Shown: in pieces, positions 49,309-57,911 of the stretch
Layout: each line of letters starts with the position of its first letter
Position numbering within the stretch: the stretch's first letter is position 1
NCBI RefSeq assembly: GCF_002243645.1
Contig: NZ_CP017704.1
Span: 3,428,001 to 3,492,000, forward strand
Direction of reading: 5' to 3'
Source: Peribacillus simplex NBRC 15720 = DSM 1321
GTDB taxonomy: Bacteria > Bacillota > Bacilli > Bacillales > DSM-1321
Length of the DNA: 64,000 nucleotides
Notes under the pieces: generated by a model
Databases searched by the model: none
Told to the model about the DNA's origin: nothing
The model's input: only the letters and a program-made list of their open reading frames with translations
Translations under genes and position numbers: made by a program

Positions 49309-49355
49309 TTACTTTATTATTACATATGTGATTTTTAATAGAAGGCGGTTTAATT

Positions 49356-49436
49356 ATGGATGGGAAAATCATTTACGACGAGTTCCATAAACTGATAGAA
49401 AGTGGGCAATATCGCAAATTGGTCATGTTATTATGA
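49356..49436 (+). CDS. 26-residue leader peptide ORF overlapping eamA
   Basis: GAAGGCGG precedes an ATG, and the 26-codon frame (DGKIIYDEFHKLIESGQYRK then LVMLL) ends in TGA overlapping the next gene's ATG as ATGA. The transporter gene has no ribosome binding site of its own, so translation coupling through this leader is probable. It could also be the remains of a fused N-terminal domain. Confidence 0.5.
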   Translation: MDGKIIYDEFHKLIESGQYRKLVMLL

Positions 49437-50332
49437 CTAACTTTATGTACATATTTTGTTTATTAGTATGGGGACTTAATTTTATTGCCGTTAAGATTCA
49501 AGGTACACCTGTGAGTTTAGAATTATCTTTAACATATCGTTTAGGTTTGACGGCAATCCTATTTTTAATTTTATTGTGTATTCTTAGACCTAAAGGAAAA
49601 CCCAAGAAAAAGGATGTTCCATTTATTATTGTGTTTGGAATTTGTAATTTTGCTTTAAGCTATTTATGCCTTTATTACGCCACTATCTTAAGTTCAGCGG
49701 CAATGGTTACTTTAATATTTTCATTGAAAGTCATTTTAACGCCCATTGCCCTTCGTGTTTTTTTGAAGGAACCATTACATTCACGTATCTTAATTGGCGG
49801 GATAATTGGTGTGCTGGCTGTTTGTATTGTTATTTATCCGAGTTTAAATAATATTCATGGATTCAATGATATAAAGGGTATCATGATGGCTGTTCTTGGT
49901 ACCATCCTTACTGCATTGGGCGATGCAAGCTCAGCTAGAAATGCCAGGAAGAAAGTAAACCCAATCTATGCTAATGTACTTGGATTTGCAGCAGGAGGAA
50001 TTCTTTTAGCGGCAATTGTGTTCATTCAAGGACAAGCAGTCACTTTACCGACCTCTATTACATATTTATCTGCTTTGTTCTATTTAACTATATTCGCTTC
50101 CTTTGGAGCTTGGCTATTCTACCTCAAGCTTGTAGAAAAAATAGGTGGGGCGAAAAGTGGATACATGGTTGCCCTTTTTCCGGCAATTGGAGGTATAGCT
50201 TCAGTGATGATTGGTGAATCAGATCCATCCATTTTCTTGGGAGCTGGCTGTCTTTTCAGTTGTTTAGGTGCCGCTATTGCATTAGGTTTTGGCATGAATA
50301 TTGGTAAACGTAATTTGAAAGAAGAAATTTAA
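49433..50332 (+). CDS. EamA / DMT family transporter
   Basis: The 299-residue, ten-helix protein has two EamA repeats, with FVKIQGTPVS-like NFIAVKIQGTPVSLELSLTYRL at the start, LCLYYATILSSAAMVTLIFSLKVILTPIALRVFLKEPL in repeat 1 and FGAWLFYLKLVEKIGGAKSGYMVALFPAIGGIASVMIGE in repeat 2. It is probably a metabolite exporter. Its ATG overlaps the stop of a 26-codon leader. A YycE-like gene follows 26 bases later, in the same direction. Confidence 0.88.
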   Translation: MTNFMYIFCLLVWGLNFIAVKIQGTPVSLELSLTYRLGLTAILFLILLCILRPKGKPKKKDVPFIIVFGICNFALSYLCLYYATILSSAAMVTLIFSLKVILTPIALRVFLKEPLHSRILIGGIIGVLAVCIVIYPSLNNIHGFNDIKGIMMAVLGTILTALGDASSARNARKKVNPIYANVLGFAAGGILLAAIVFIQGQAVTLPTSITYLSALFYLTIFASFGAWLFYLKLVEKIGGAKSGYMVALFPAIGGIASVMIGESDPSIFLGAGCLFSCLGAAIALGFGMNIGKRNLKEEI

Positions 50333-50358
50333 TTTGATTTTCAGAGAGGGATGGGACA

Positions 50359-50778
50359 ATGGAAAGTAAATGGCCAAATGAAATGAAAGTAGCGCAAATC
50401 CGGGTTGCACGTCCTACTGATCAGCTAAAAAAGGTTGTAAACTTCTATTGTGAAGGATTAGGTTTGAAAAAAATCGGTTCTTTTGAAGGGCATGAGGGAT
50501 ATGACGGCATCATGATTGGGCTTCCTGATTCCAGCTATCATCTGGAGTTTACTCAACATAAAGATGGCAGTCCCTGTCCTGCCCCATCAAAAGATAATCT
50601 GCTAGTCTTTTATATTCCTGAACGTAAAACCATTGAAGAAATCACAAGTAGATTGAAAGGTATGGGGTATGAACCGGTTTCTCCGGAAAATCCATATTGG
50701 GAAAAATCAGGTGTTACTATTGAAGATCCGGATGGTTGGAGAATTGTATTGATGAATTCGCCCGGCATAGGAAAATAA
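50359..50778 (+). CDS. yycE: VOC family protein YycE
   Basis: The 139-residue protein closely resembles B. subtilis YycE, a glyoxalase-fold protein of known structure but uncertain function. Shared stretches are AQIRVARPTDQL, FYCEGLGLKKIGSFEGHEGYDGIMIGLP, YHLEFTQH and VTIEDPDGWRIVLMNS. Possible metal ligands include the His and Glu of YHLEFT and the Glu of the C-terminal module. AGAGAGGGATGGGA precedes the ATG. It may be co-transcribed with the EamA exporter, ending at a shared strong terminator. Confidence 0.9.
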   Translation: MESKWPNEMKVAQIRVARPTDQLKKVVNFYCEGLGLKKIGSFEGHEGYDGIMIGLPDSSYHLEFTQHKDGSPCPAPSKDNLLVFYIPERKTIEEITSRLKGMGYEPVSPENPYWEKSGVTIEDPDGWRIVLMNSPGIGK

Positions 50779-50800
50779 ATTTCGAAATTTCATTGGAATG

Positions 50801-50837
50801 AAAACGACCGAAAAGCATCATGCTTTTCGGTCGTTTT
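50801..50837 (+). terminator. Bidirectional terminator
   Basis: A perfect 17-bp stem (AAAACGACCGAAAAGCA with its complement) around TCA separates the convergent yycE and stress dehydrogenase genes, whose ends are 63 bases apart. Confidence 0.93.
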
Positions 50838-50841
50838 GGAT

Positions 50842-51708
50842 TTATGAGGACATCGTGATCCCGCCATTGATGTGAATGCACTGTCCAGTTATATAAGCAC
50901 CTTCATCAGAGGCTAGCAGCACATATGCGCCTGCATGATCTGTCGGCTGCCCAGGGCGGCCAAGTGGTGCCTCGGTACCGAACTCGGCAACGGATTGTTC
51001 GTCGAACGTCGCCGGGATGAGCGGAGTCCAAATCGGGCCTGGTGCCACCATATTGACCCGGATCCCTTTTTTAGCCACATTCTGTGCAAGGCTGCGTGTG
51101 AATCCGACGATTGCCCCTTTTGTCGCCGTATAATCCATCAAAGTTGCATGTCCTCTGTACGGGTTGATCGATGTTGTGTTGATGACCGCATTGCCTTGTT
51201 TCATATGAGGAACCGCGTGCTTGCTCATGTAAAATACTGAATATATATTGGTGCAGAACGTTTTGTCCCATTGCTCGTCCGTGATATCCTCAATGTTTTC
51301 TGTCGGGGATTGCACCGCTGCATTATTGACGAGGATGTCCAGCTTTCCGAACTCGTCCAACGTCTTCGTAATCAATTCCTTACAATTCGCCTCCACGGAA
51401 ACGTCACTTGGAAGTAGGAGGCAGCGAACGCCTTCCGCTTCAATTAGCTGCTTTGTTTCTTCGGCATCGCTGTGCTCATCCAAATAATTCACAACCACAT
51501 GGGCGCCTTCCTTTGCATAAGCAATGGCAACCGCACGTCCGATGCCGCTATCTCCGCCTGTAATCAAGGCAACGCGGTCCTTTAGCTTACCGCTTCCTAT
51601 GTAATCCTTTGGCTGAATCGGAAGTGGATTCATCTCTGATTCAATGCCAGGCTGTCTTTCCTGTGTTTGTCCGGGCTGTCCATTTTTTTGCTGTTCATAT
51701 ATATTCAA
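50842..51708 (-). CDS. SDR family oxidoreductase (general stress protein 39-like)
   Basis: The 288-residue short-chain dehydrogenase has the long N-terminal arm of the GSP39 / YdaD type (PGIESEMNPLPIQPKDYIGS), the NAD(P) motif LITGGDSGIGRAVAIAY, NNAAVQ, catalytic Ser in INTTSIN and Tyr-x-x-x-Lys as YTATK. These stress proteins probably reduce aldehydes or ketones. AGGAGGAG precedes the ATG. A sigma-B-like promoter lies upstream, and GC content is higher than in neighbouring genes, as is usual for highly expressed genes. Confidence 0.92.
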   Translation of the reverse strand: MNIYEQQKNGQPGQTQERQPGIESEMNPLPIQPKDYIGSGKLKDRVALITGGDSGIGRAVAIAYAKEGAHVVVNYLDEHSDAEETKQLIEAEGVRCLLLPSDVSVEANCKELITKTLDEFGKLDILVNNAAVQSPTENIEDITDEQWDKTFCTNIYSVFYMSKHAVPHMKQGNAVINTTSINPYRGHATLMDYTATKGAIVGFTRSLAQNVAKKGIRVNMVAPGPIWTPLIPATFDEQSVAEFGTEAPLGRPGQPTDHAGAYVLLASDEGAYITGQCIHINGGITMSS

Positions 51709-51748
51709 AGAAAATCTCCTCCTCTTAAACTATTGATCTAGTCATACT

Positions 51749-51774
51749 TTAGCCTTAAGAAAGTACGGTTAAAC
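51749..51774 (-). promoter_or_regulatory. Candidate sigma-B promoter
   Basis: On the - strand GTTTAA is followed after 14 bases by GGCTAA, four of six matches to the GGGTAT -10 of Bacillus sigma-B, about 40 bases before the stress dehydrogenase start. GSP39 is sigma-B dependent in B. subtilis. Confidence 0.5.
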
Positions 51775-51885
51775 ATCTGATTCCTTCTGCAAACGATTAC
51801 AACAATATTGAGGCAATCCAGTGAGGAAGGAATTACGGTGTTCAAAGTTGAATTACTTTCTAATAAAACTTTCAGGGGTGTTAAT

Positions 51886-52320
51886 GTGAATTCGATAGAA
51901 ACAATACAAGAATTAACAAATAAAGAACAATGGTTAGAAGCCTTTCCAATCATGAATCAGTTACGTACTGACTTAACTCAAAAAACATACCTGGAGTTAC
52001 TTGAAGAAATGAGGAAGGATGGGTACTGTTTGTTTGCTTTATATAAGGATAACCGGATTGTATCCTTGGCTGGTTTAAGTTGGAGAGTGAACTTTTATAA
52101 TAAACGTCACGTGTTTATTTATGACCTTGTAACAGATGCTGCGCACCGCTCATTTGGATTTGGAGAGAAGTTATTAAATTATATACATAACTGGGCAAAA
52201 GAAAACGGTGCTGCATATGTGGCTTTGGAATCTGGCATCCAGCGAAACGATGCCCACCGCTTTTATGAAGAAAAATTAGATTATGATAAATGGTGCTACT
52301 CATTTAGAAAAACGCTGTGA
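51886..52320 (+). CDS. GNAT family N-acetyltransferase
   Basis: The 144-residue protein has GNAT features: EQWLEAFPIMNQLRTDLTQK at the N-terminus, LFALYKDNRIVSLAGLSWR, IYDLVTDAAHRSFGFGEKLL as motif A (with RSFGFG) and ALESGIQRNDAHRFYEEKLDY. The longer frame starts at ATG 51808, but GGGGTG lies five bases before GTG 51886, giving the usual family length. The substrate is unknown. A terminator follows. Confidence 0.82.
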   Translation: MNSIETIQELTNKEQWLEAFPIMNQLRTDLTQKTYLELLEEMRKDGYCLFALYKDNRIVSLAGLSWRVNFYNKRHVFIYDLVTDAAHRSFGFGEKLLNYIHNWAKENGAAYVALESGIQRNDAHRFYEEKLDYDKWCYSFRKTL

Positions 52321-52346
52321 GTGGAAATAGCGAAATGTTAAGTAAA

Positions 52347-52372
52347 AGAGCTGAGTATTCAGCTTTTTTTTT
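52347..52372 (+). terminator. Rho-independent terminator
   Basis: AGCTGA pairs with TCAGCT around four bases and is followed by T9. Its AAAAGAGCTG...CAGCTTTTT form is reminiscent of the dispersed-repeat hairpin, but no box flanks it. Confidence 0.8.
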
Positions 52373-52471
52373 GTGCCATTGATGGAGGAAATGGAGTGAA
52401 TGTAATACACATTGTCCACTATGTGTATTGGATTATAAACATTTTTAGTAAGAATAGATCAATTTTAAAAA

Positions 52472-52642
52472 TCACGAGTAAACGCGTGAAATTCACGAGT
52501 AAAAGTCTGAAACTCACGAGTAAATCGCCGAAATTCACGAGTAAATCGTTAAAACTCACGAGTAAACAGGCGAAATTCACGAGTAAACGCCGATTCACGA
52601 GTAAATCGCTGAAACTCACAAGTAAACGCCGATTCACGAGTA
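52472..52642. repeat. Tandem array of 21-bp units (nine units)
   Basis: TCACGAGTA recurs at 52472, 52493, 52514, 52535, 52556, 52577, 52595, 52616 (as TCACAAGTA) and 52634. Spacings are 21 or 18 bases, all multiples of three. Between the cores, short variable pieces alternate GAAAT and GAAAC. Both strands stay open: + reads as repeated FTSK/LTSK heptads (frame 52396-52701, GTG start with GGAGG) and - reads as LLVNF/LLVSF. Variable segments of about 12 bases are too short for a CRISPR array. Whether the + frame is a protein is undecided. Confidence 0.85.
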
Positions 52643-52771
52643 TCACCGATTCACTAGATCATGTAGTCGCACTGAACATTAAGTCGAAAAAATTTTTGTA
52701 ATGATTTATTTAGCCTTGGACATACTTAATTAAGATATCACAAAGTAACATTTAATTAAGGAGGAAACCCA

Positions 52772-53035
52772 ATGGCTAACGAAAATATACAAATGAAAAT
52801 GGAGAACATTTGGCAGGATACATGTGGATCATGGGGAAATTGTACGGAAACTACAATTCAGTCATTCTTGGAAAAATCCGAAGAAAGCAATATAGATCCG
52901 CAATATTGCATGAGCTGGGTGGAACAGCATAAAGCCCAAATACCTGAGTGGGATACCGTTTCAAAAGTGTCGCTTGAGTGGGTTAATCAACATACCTCAA
53001 CGGGTTCACCCATTTCAATCAAGGAAGATTATTAA
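52772..53035 (+). CDS. Hypothetical protein
   Basis: The 87-residue acidic product (ANENIQMKMENIWQDTCGSW, NIDPQYCMSWVEQHKAQIPE) has several Trp and three Cys and no membrane segment. An ideal AAGGAGG lies eight bases before the ATG. No family is recognised. A further small acidic protein gene follows 63 bases later and may be partner to it. Confidence 0.65.
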   Translation: MANENIQMKMENIWQDTCGSWGNCTETTIQSFLEKSEESNIDPQYCMSWVEQHKAQIPEWDTVSKVSLEWVNQHTSTGSPISIKEDY

Positions 53036-53098
53036 AAAGTTATACTTTTTCTACCTATGAATGGTACGAACTCTACTATGTTTAAGAGGTGAAAATAG

Positions 53099-53314
53099 TT
53101 GTCAAATAATGAGGAACAAAACGGTAAATCAAATTCACGGCAAGGTTCAGAGCATAACAATGATCCAGATTACAGAGTTAATGCTTGGGACGAAATGAAT
53201 GGTGAAGATAAATTTGTACAATCAGCCATCCAAGAGGAATTCAATAATCCGGTAATCGAAGAAACTATCTTGAAGTTCAATAAAATAGCGAATGAAGAAG
53301 AAAAGGAAACTTGA
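53099..53314 (+). CDS. Small acidic hydrophilic protein
   Basis: The 71-residue product is rich in Asn, Glu and Asp (SNNEEQNGKSNSRQGSEHNN, YRVNAWDEMNGEDKFVQSAI) and is probably partly unfolded. The TTG start has AGAGGTG nine bases upstream. It ends at a strong terminator. No family is recognised; the composition is common in sporulation or stress proteins. Confidence 0.6.
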   Translation: MSNNEEQNGKSNSRQGSEHNNDPDYRVNAWDEMNGEDKFVQSAIQEEFNNPVIEETILKFNKIANEEEKET

Positions 53315-53321
53315 TTTTTGG

Positions 53322-53350
53322 ACGCGCCCTATAGGGCGTTTTTTTTTTGA
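53322..53350 (+). terminator. Rho-independent terminator
   Basis: ACGCGCCCTATAGGGCGTT forms a GC-rich stem followed by T9, seven bases after the small acidic protein gene. Confidence 0.9.
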
Positions 53351-53522
53351 GAAGGAAGAAGGAGCCGCTAATAAATTATTATGCAAAAGAACATATCTTT
53401 ACCTTTTTATAAAAAACAATAATATACAAATAAAGGGAAAAGGCATCTTGGTATCGTATAAAGCATAGTATAAATCGTTTTTATTAATAAAGTTGGCCAT
53501 ATCATTAATGGGAGTGAAGATC

Positions 53523-54527
53523 ATGGAAGCAGCGGTAGAACGAATTTTTTCTAATGAATTGGTGAAATTGGCTGGGCATTTTTTTCAAGTGAATGCGGGG
53601 AATCCGGTTAAACTTGGAGATGCAGAGAACTACGTATTTGAGGTTTACAGGGATGGAACTCCATATATCTTAAGAATGACACATCAATCACATCGTACAA
53701 AAGACCAAGTGCTTGCTGAGTTAAAGTGGGTTGAGCATTTACAGAATAATGGTAGTGAAATTCCTAAAGTCATAACTTCGATAGAAAATAACTTAGTTGA
53801 AATTGTGAAGGGTCTGGATGGTACGGAATTTTATTGTTGCCTGTTTGAAAAAGCTCCTGGTGTAAGGATGAAAGTCACCGATGAAAATTTCGACGGACCT
53901 TTATTTTTTGAATGGGGAAGAACCATTGGCCAAATGCATAAACAAACAAAAAGTTATAAGCCTGAAACAAAATATAAAAGGCTGGATTGGTATGAAGAAG
54001 AATTATTGAATGTCCAACTCTATGCATCCGATGTTCCAGAGCAATTGATGCACCAACAAGAATTAATCAAGAAGAAATTAAATGCCCTCCCAGTTCATCA
54101 AGATAATTTTGGATTGATTCATTCAGATATACATAACGGCAATTTCCATCTTCATGAGGGGAAGATTCATGTTTTTGACTTTGATGACTGTTCTTATCAC
54201 TGGTTTGCCAGCGATTTGGCCATACCTCTGTACTATTTGATATGGAGCTTGGAACGTGAAGGGGTAAAAGGGCTCGATGAATATGCCGCCAAGTTCATGA
54301 GGGAATTCATAAAAGGCTATGAGACGGAAAATATCCTGGCACCTGAAGAATACGAAGCGATTCCTCTATTTTTAAAGTTAAGGGATCTAACGTTATATAA
54401 TTTTTTTCATAAAAAGTATGATTTGAAGAACGCGGATGGTCAATTATTCAAAACCGTCAAAAGTATCGAACAAAGAATCATGGATAGCCGTCCTATTGTT
54501 CACTTCGATCCGAACATGGTTCATTAA
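53523..54527 (+). CDS. Phosphotransferase (APH / aminoglycoside kinase-like) family protein
   Basis: The 334-residue protein has a kinase-like fold of the APH family: an N-lobe with NYVFEVYRDGTPYILRMTH (Lys replaced by Arg in some relatives), the catalytic loop GLIHSDIHNGNFHLHEGKI (HxDxxxxN) and the metal motif HVFDFDDCSYHWFASDLA. Relatives phosphorylate small alcohols such as homoserine, choline or antibiotics. The frame opens 30 bases earlier at TTG, but GGGAGTGA precedes the ATG at 53523. A GNAT gene follows 11 bases later, in an apparent operon. Confidence 0.88.
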   Translation: MEAAVERIFSNELVKLAGHFFQVNAGNPVKLGDAENYVFEVYRDGTPYILRMTHQSHRTKDQVLAELKWVEHLQNNGSEIPKVITSIENNLVEIVKGLDGTEFYCCLFEKAPGVRMKVTDENFDGPLFFEWGRTIGQMHKQTKSYKPETKYKRLDWYEEELLNVQLYASDVPEQLMHQQELIKKKLNALPVHQDNFGLIHSDIHNGNFHLHEGKIHVFDFDDCSYHWFASDLAIPLYYLIWSLEREGVKGLDEYAAKFMREFIKGYETENILAPEEYEAIPLFLKLRDLTLYNFFHKKYDLKNADGQLFKTVKSIEQRIMDSRPIVHFDPNMVH

Positions 54528-54538
54528 GGGGGATTGGA

Positions 54539-55072
54539 ATGTCAGAAATGAAAATTAATGGACTTGCATATACGATTCGGACCGGTGAATTGGAAGATGC
54601 GGAAGCGGTTTTGGATGTACAGAATTCCGTTATTTCCGAAGGAGAGTATTTTATTGCGGTATCGGAGGAGTTCAATAAAACACCAGAACAACAAAGGGAT
54701 TGGATACAAAGGTTATTGGAAAATGAACGAGAAACCATCATCGTGGCCGAAATAAATGGTGAGGTCATTGGATGGATAGGATTTCAATCGGAAAATAGGA
54801 AGAGAATGTCTCACAAGGGCTCATTTGGAATGATGATCAGGGAAGATTGCAGAGGGAAAGGAATTGGAAAAGAGCTTATAAAAGCATTATTGGAATGGGC
54901 AGAAGCAAATCCGTTCATTGAAAAGGTGAGCTTGGGAGTTTTTTCAACAAATCAGCGGGCAATATCACTGTATAAAAAGATGGGGTTTGTTGAAGAGGGC
55001 CGTAAAATAAAGGAATTTAAGATGAGCGAAAGTGAATACGTCGATGATATTATCATGTACAAAATGGTTTGA
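54539..55072 (+). CDS. GNAT family N-acetyltransferase
   Basis: The 177-residue protein has IRTGELEDAEAVLDVQNSVI, IVAEINGEVIGWIGFQ, the CoA motif GMMIREDCRGKGIGKELIKAL and a RimI/PhnO-like tail (NQRAISLYKKMGFVEEGRK). AAGGGGGA precedes the ATG. It is coupled to the phosphotransferase gene, and together the two resemble a small-molecule modification pair (kinase plus acetyltransferase). The substrate is unknown. Confidence 0.88.
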   Translation: MSEMKINGLAYTIRTGELEDAEAVLDVQNSVISEGEYFIAVSEEFNKTPEQQRDWIQRLLENERETIIVAEINGEVIGWIGFQSENRKRMSHKGSFGMMIREDCRGKGIGKELIKALLEWAEANPFIEKVSLGVFSTNQRAISLYKKMGFVEEGRKIKEFKMSESEYVDDIIMYKMV

Positions 55073-55076
55073 ACAG

Positions 55077-55121
55077 ACCAAAAGAGCATGAATTAATTCA
55101 ATACATGCTCTCTCGGTTTGG
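55077..55121 (+). terminator. Hairpin between convergent genes
   Basis: AGAGCATG pairs with CATGCTCT, and the outer ACCAAA pairs with TTTGGT, giving a two-part stem between the GNAT and the 3D-domain genes. The T tract is weak. Confidence 0.55.
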
Positions 55122-55164
55122 TTATGTATCTATTTTTATATGAAAACGATGTGTATGTCACGCA

Positions 55165-55962
55165 TCATTTAATTATCTTCACGTTCACTTGCTTTCTTCC
55201 CCACGTTAAAGCATCCGCTTCACTCGCGATGAATACATCGATTCTGTTTCCTTTGATGGCGCCGCCCGTGTCTGCAGCGATTGCTTGTCCATAGCCTTCG
55301 ACTTCAACGATGGAGCCTAGCGGAATCACGTTCGGATCGACTGCTATCAGTTTGGCATCATCATATTTTTTTAGGTCAACGCCCATTCTTGTAGTGCCTG
55401 AGCATCCCTCGCAGCTCGCTGTATATGCTGTACTTGTTACCGTTATTTCTTTAACGGCAGAGCTTGCTAAACTTGCTCTTTCTTTTAATTTACTGAAGGT
55501 CCGAGCACCGGCTATTCCATCAGCGGATAATCCCTTTTGCTTTTGAAAGTTGATGACGGCTTGCTTTGTACCTGTTCCATAAATACCATCGATCGTTGAT
55601 GTGTAAACATTCCAGTCCTTCAATAATCTTTGCAGTTCAGCTACAGGTCTTCCCATATCCCCGCTTTTTAGTACCTGTATTTTCTGATTCGTTTTTGTTC
55701 CTGCTATTCCATCGACTTTCAGTCCTGATTTTTCCTGATACTTCTTTACGGATTCTTTTGTAATCGGTCCGTAGTAACCTGTTGCTTCGTGATAGGGAAA
55801 GACCCCTTTTGTCAGTAATAATTCTTGTAATACTTTTACATCACTATTACTCATTCCAAATGAAAGTGTGCGATCCAAAGCAGCGGCTTCGCCTTTTGTT
55901 GGCATGCATACTCCTAGAATGAATACAGAAGCCGTTAGGATCGTTAATAAAATTTTCTTCAT
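55165..55962 (-). CDS. Secreted 3D-domain cell-wall protein with two peptidoglycan-binding domains
   Basis: The 265-residue protein has a signal peptide (KKILLTILTASVFILGVCM, cleavage near GEA), two PG_binding_1 domains (about 30-90 and 100-155) and a C-terminal 3D domain (ITVTSTAYTASCEGCSGTTR, AVDPNVIPLGSIVEVEGYG, AADTGGAIKGNRIDVFI). The three aspartates of the 3D domain, related to MltA-type lytic transglycosylases, are present. YocH and similar proteins cut peptidoglycan in stationary phase or germination. GAGGAGG supports the ATG at 55962, nine codons inside the longer frame. Confidence 0.92.
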   Translation of the reverse strand: MKKILLTILTASVFILGVCMPTKGEAAALDRTLSFGMSNSDVKVLQELLLTKGVFPYHEATGYYGPITKESVKKYQEKSGLKVDGIAGTKTNQKIQVLKSGDMGRPVAELQRLLKDWNVYTSTIDGIYGTGTKQAVINFQKQKGLSADGIAGARTFSKLKERASLASSAVKEITVTSTAYTASCEGCSGTTRMGVDLKKYDDAKLIAVDPNVIPLGSIVEVEGYGQAIAADTGGAIKGNRIDVFIASEADALTWGRKQVNVKIIK

Positions 55963-56252
55963 GTTTATCCTCCTCGTTGTTTCCTGCAATAAACGATTCG
56001 TTAAACTATCACTCTTTTAGGCGCAGTTAAGGAAAAACACCGCGAAGGCACTATGTAATTGTTAAAACATGTAACATATAAAAAAGAAATGAGGCGGACA
56101 TCGGGTTACCATATCCTTAGTGATTAACTAATTATGGAAAACGATCGAGCTTCCCGTGGAACGAACGGAACCGTTTGTTTGAACAAGGGCATTCATTCAT
56201 GTACGTTTATGTTAATAGAAATTCCATTTCAAGGTTGAAGGAGGAAATCATC

Positions 56253-56906
56253 ATGATTAAAGCAGTTATTTTCGACTTTGATGGTTTAATTTTAGACACA
56301 GAAACGGCTTGGTATGAGGCTTATAAAGAAACGATGGCTTTTTATAAATCTGATTTGCCTCTTGAACATTTCGTAAAATGTATTGGAACGGATAATACTG
56401 AACTTAATCAGTACTTCAAGGATCAGCTGGGGGAAAGTTGTAATATTGAAGAAATTGAATCCAGAGCAAAAAGCCTTCATGAAGTCAAAATGAAAACATC
56501 ACAGGCACGTGAAGGTGTAAAGGATTATTTAGAAGAAGCAAAAAACAATGGATATAAAATCGCCCTCGCTTCAAGCTCGACAAAAGAGTGGGTCACTCAT
56601 CATTTGGGGGAACTTGGACTGTTACACTATTTTGAAGTTCTTATCACAGGGGATGATGTTGAAAAAGTAAAACCTGCGCCTGATTTGTATGTAAAGGCAA
56701 TTGAAGTCCTGGGTATTCGGCCCACAGAAGCCGTAGCATTTGAAGATTCCTTAAATGGGCTTCAAGCCGCCCTGACTGCAGGATTAAAGTGTGTTATCGT
56801 TCCTAATCCCGTGACGGAAGCTCTAGCTTTTGAAAATCATCATTTACGCCTCCGATCCATGTTGGATAAGAGCTTGTCTGACGTTATAAAACATATTGAG
56901 CAATAA
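56253..56906 (+). CDS. HAD family phosphatase (YhcW/beta-phosphoglucomutase-like)
   Basis: The 217-residue protein is a HAD hydrolase of subfamily IA with cap 1. The nucleophile motif is IFDFDGLILDTE (Asp9, Asp11), motif 2 is ALASSST, motif 3 Lys is in VKPAPDLY, and motif 4 is AFEDSLNG. It dephosphorylates small sugar or nucleotide phosphates. The frame opens 26 codons earlier, but AAGGAGG lies eight bases before the ATG at 56253. The neighbouring gap 55963-56252 shows no gene. Confidence 0.9.
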   Translation: MIKAVIFDFDGLILDTETAWYEAYKETMAFYKSDLPLEHFVKCIGTDNTELNQYFKDQLGESCNIEEIESRAKSLHEVKMKTSQAREGVKDYLEEAKNNGYKIALASSSTKEWVTHHLGELGLLHYFEVLITGDDVEKVKPAPDLYVKAIEVLGIRPTEAVAFEDSLNGLQAALTAGLKCVIVPNPVTEALAFENHHLRLRSMLDKSLSDVIKHIEQ

Positions 56907-56948
56907 GCCTTCGAACGAAATTATAGTATGATAAAGGAATGAAACCAC

Positions 56949-56985
56949 GCCGAAGATGGCAGAGTCTTCGGCTTTTCTGGTTTTT
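56949..56985 (+). terminator. Rho-independent terminator
   Basis: GCCGAAGA pairs with TCTTCGGC around eight bases and is followed by TTTTCTGGTTTTT. Confidence 0.8.
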
Positions 56986-57011
56986 AATGAATTGGTAGGG
57001 AGGGTGACATT

Positions 57012-57518
57012 ATGGAATTGCAAACCAATGAAAAAGGAGTCCGGCTGCGGGAGGTCAAGGAGAGCGATCTTCCTATCTTTTTCGAGCAGCAATTGGATCC
57101 TGCCGCAAACTATATGGCTGCTTTCACATCTAAGGATCCATCAGACGAGGTGGCTTTTTTGACACACTGGAAGAACATCTTATCGAACCTGGATATTCAA
57201 AAAATGACTATACTCTGCAACGGATGTGTTGCGGGCAACATTCTCAAGTTTGAACAGTTTGGTAACCCGGAAGTGAGTTATTGGATCGGGAAGCAATATT
57301 GGGGTAAAGGAATCGCATCAGAAGCACTGCTAAATTTTTTGCCGAAAATAAAAGTCCGCCCTCTTTATGCCCGCGCAGCCAAGGATAACCTTGCATCCAT
57401 CCGAGTGTTGGAAAAATGCGGGTTTGAAAGATTCGATGAAGACAAAGGGTATTCCCATACAAGAGGCAAAGAGGTTGAAGAATTCATTTTGAAACTTGAA
57501 TCAGGAAACCCCCGTTAA
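57012..57518 (+). CDS. RimJ/RimL-type GNAT N-acetyltransferase
   Basis: The 168-residue protein has the RimL-like pattern: GVRLREVKESDLPIFFEQQL, then VSYWIGKQYWGKGIASEALLNFL with the CoA motif, and RAAKDNLASIRVLEKCGFERF. It may acetylate protein N-termini, amino acids or drugs. TAGGGAGGGTGA precedes the ATG. It is alone between a terminator and a small membrane protein gene. Confidence 0.88.
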   Translation: MELQTNEKGVRLREVKESDLPIFFEQQLDPAANYMAAFTSKDPSDEVAFLTHWKNILSNLDIQKMTILCNGCVAGNILKFEQFGNPEVSYWIGKQYWGKGIASEALLNFLPKIKVRPLYARAAKDNLASIRVLEKCGFERFDEDKGYSHTRGKEVEEFILKLESGNPR

Positions 57519-57569
57519 GATAAGAATATAACAATATCGTTTAACCTATGAGGAAACAGGTGACATACA

Positions 57570-57809
57570 ATGGGATATAAGATTTTTTCCATCATTTTTA
57601 TTTTATGTGGTCTTTTTATAATGTGGTTCGCCATTTTTGGCAAAAAGAAAGAGATCAAAGAGTTCGGCTCCGCAATACCAACTAATTTCATCGATGTAAT
57701 TTTAATGATGATATATAAGCTTTTACCTTCCATTATTAGAAAAGTCCTTCTATTTGCCTTAGGTCTGGCCGTTTCTATCGGATTTACCTATATATTGCTT
57801 AAATTATGA
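57570..57809 (+). CDS. Small membrane protein
   Basis: The 79-residue product has an N-terminal helix (FSIIFILCGLFIMWFAIF), a basic loop (KKKEIKEFGS) and one or two further helices towards the C-terminus (LLFALGLAVSIGFTYILL). A GAGG with AGGTGA precedes the ATG. No family is recognised. Confidence 0.6.
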   Translation: MGYKIFSIIFILCGLFIMWFAIFGKKKEIKEFGSAIPTNFIDVILMMIYKLLPSIIRKVLLFALGLAVSIGFTYILLKL

Positions 57810-57911
57810 TAAATTTACCTTATTAGATAAAAATATCCTGAAACTTTATTCTTTCGGAATCGTATTAAATAGTAACAATATATAGGAGTTGTTGCTATTT
57901 TTAGGAAAAAA

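Noticed and set aside
52472..52642. CRISPR array
   Set aside because: Units are 21 or 18 bases with only about 12 variable bases, the conserved core is nine bases, and no cas genes are present.
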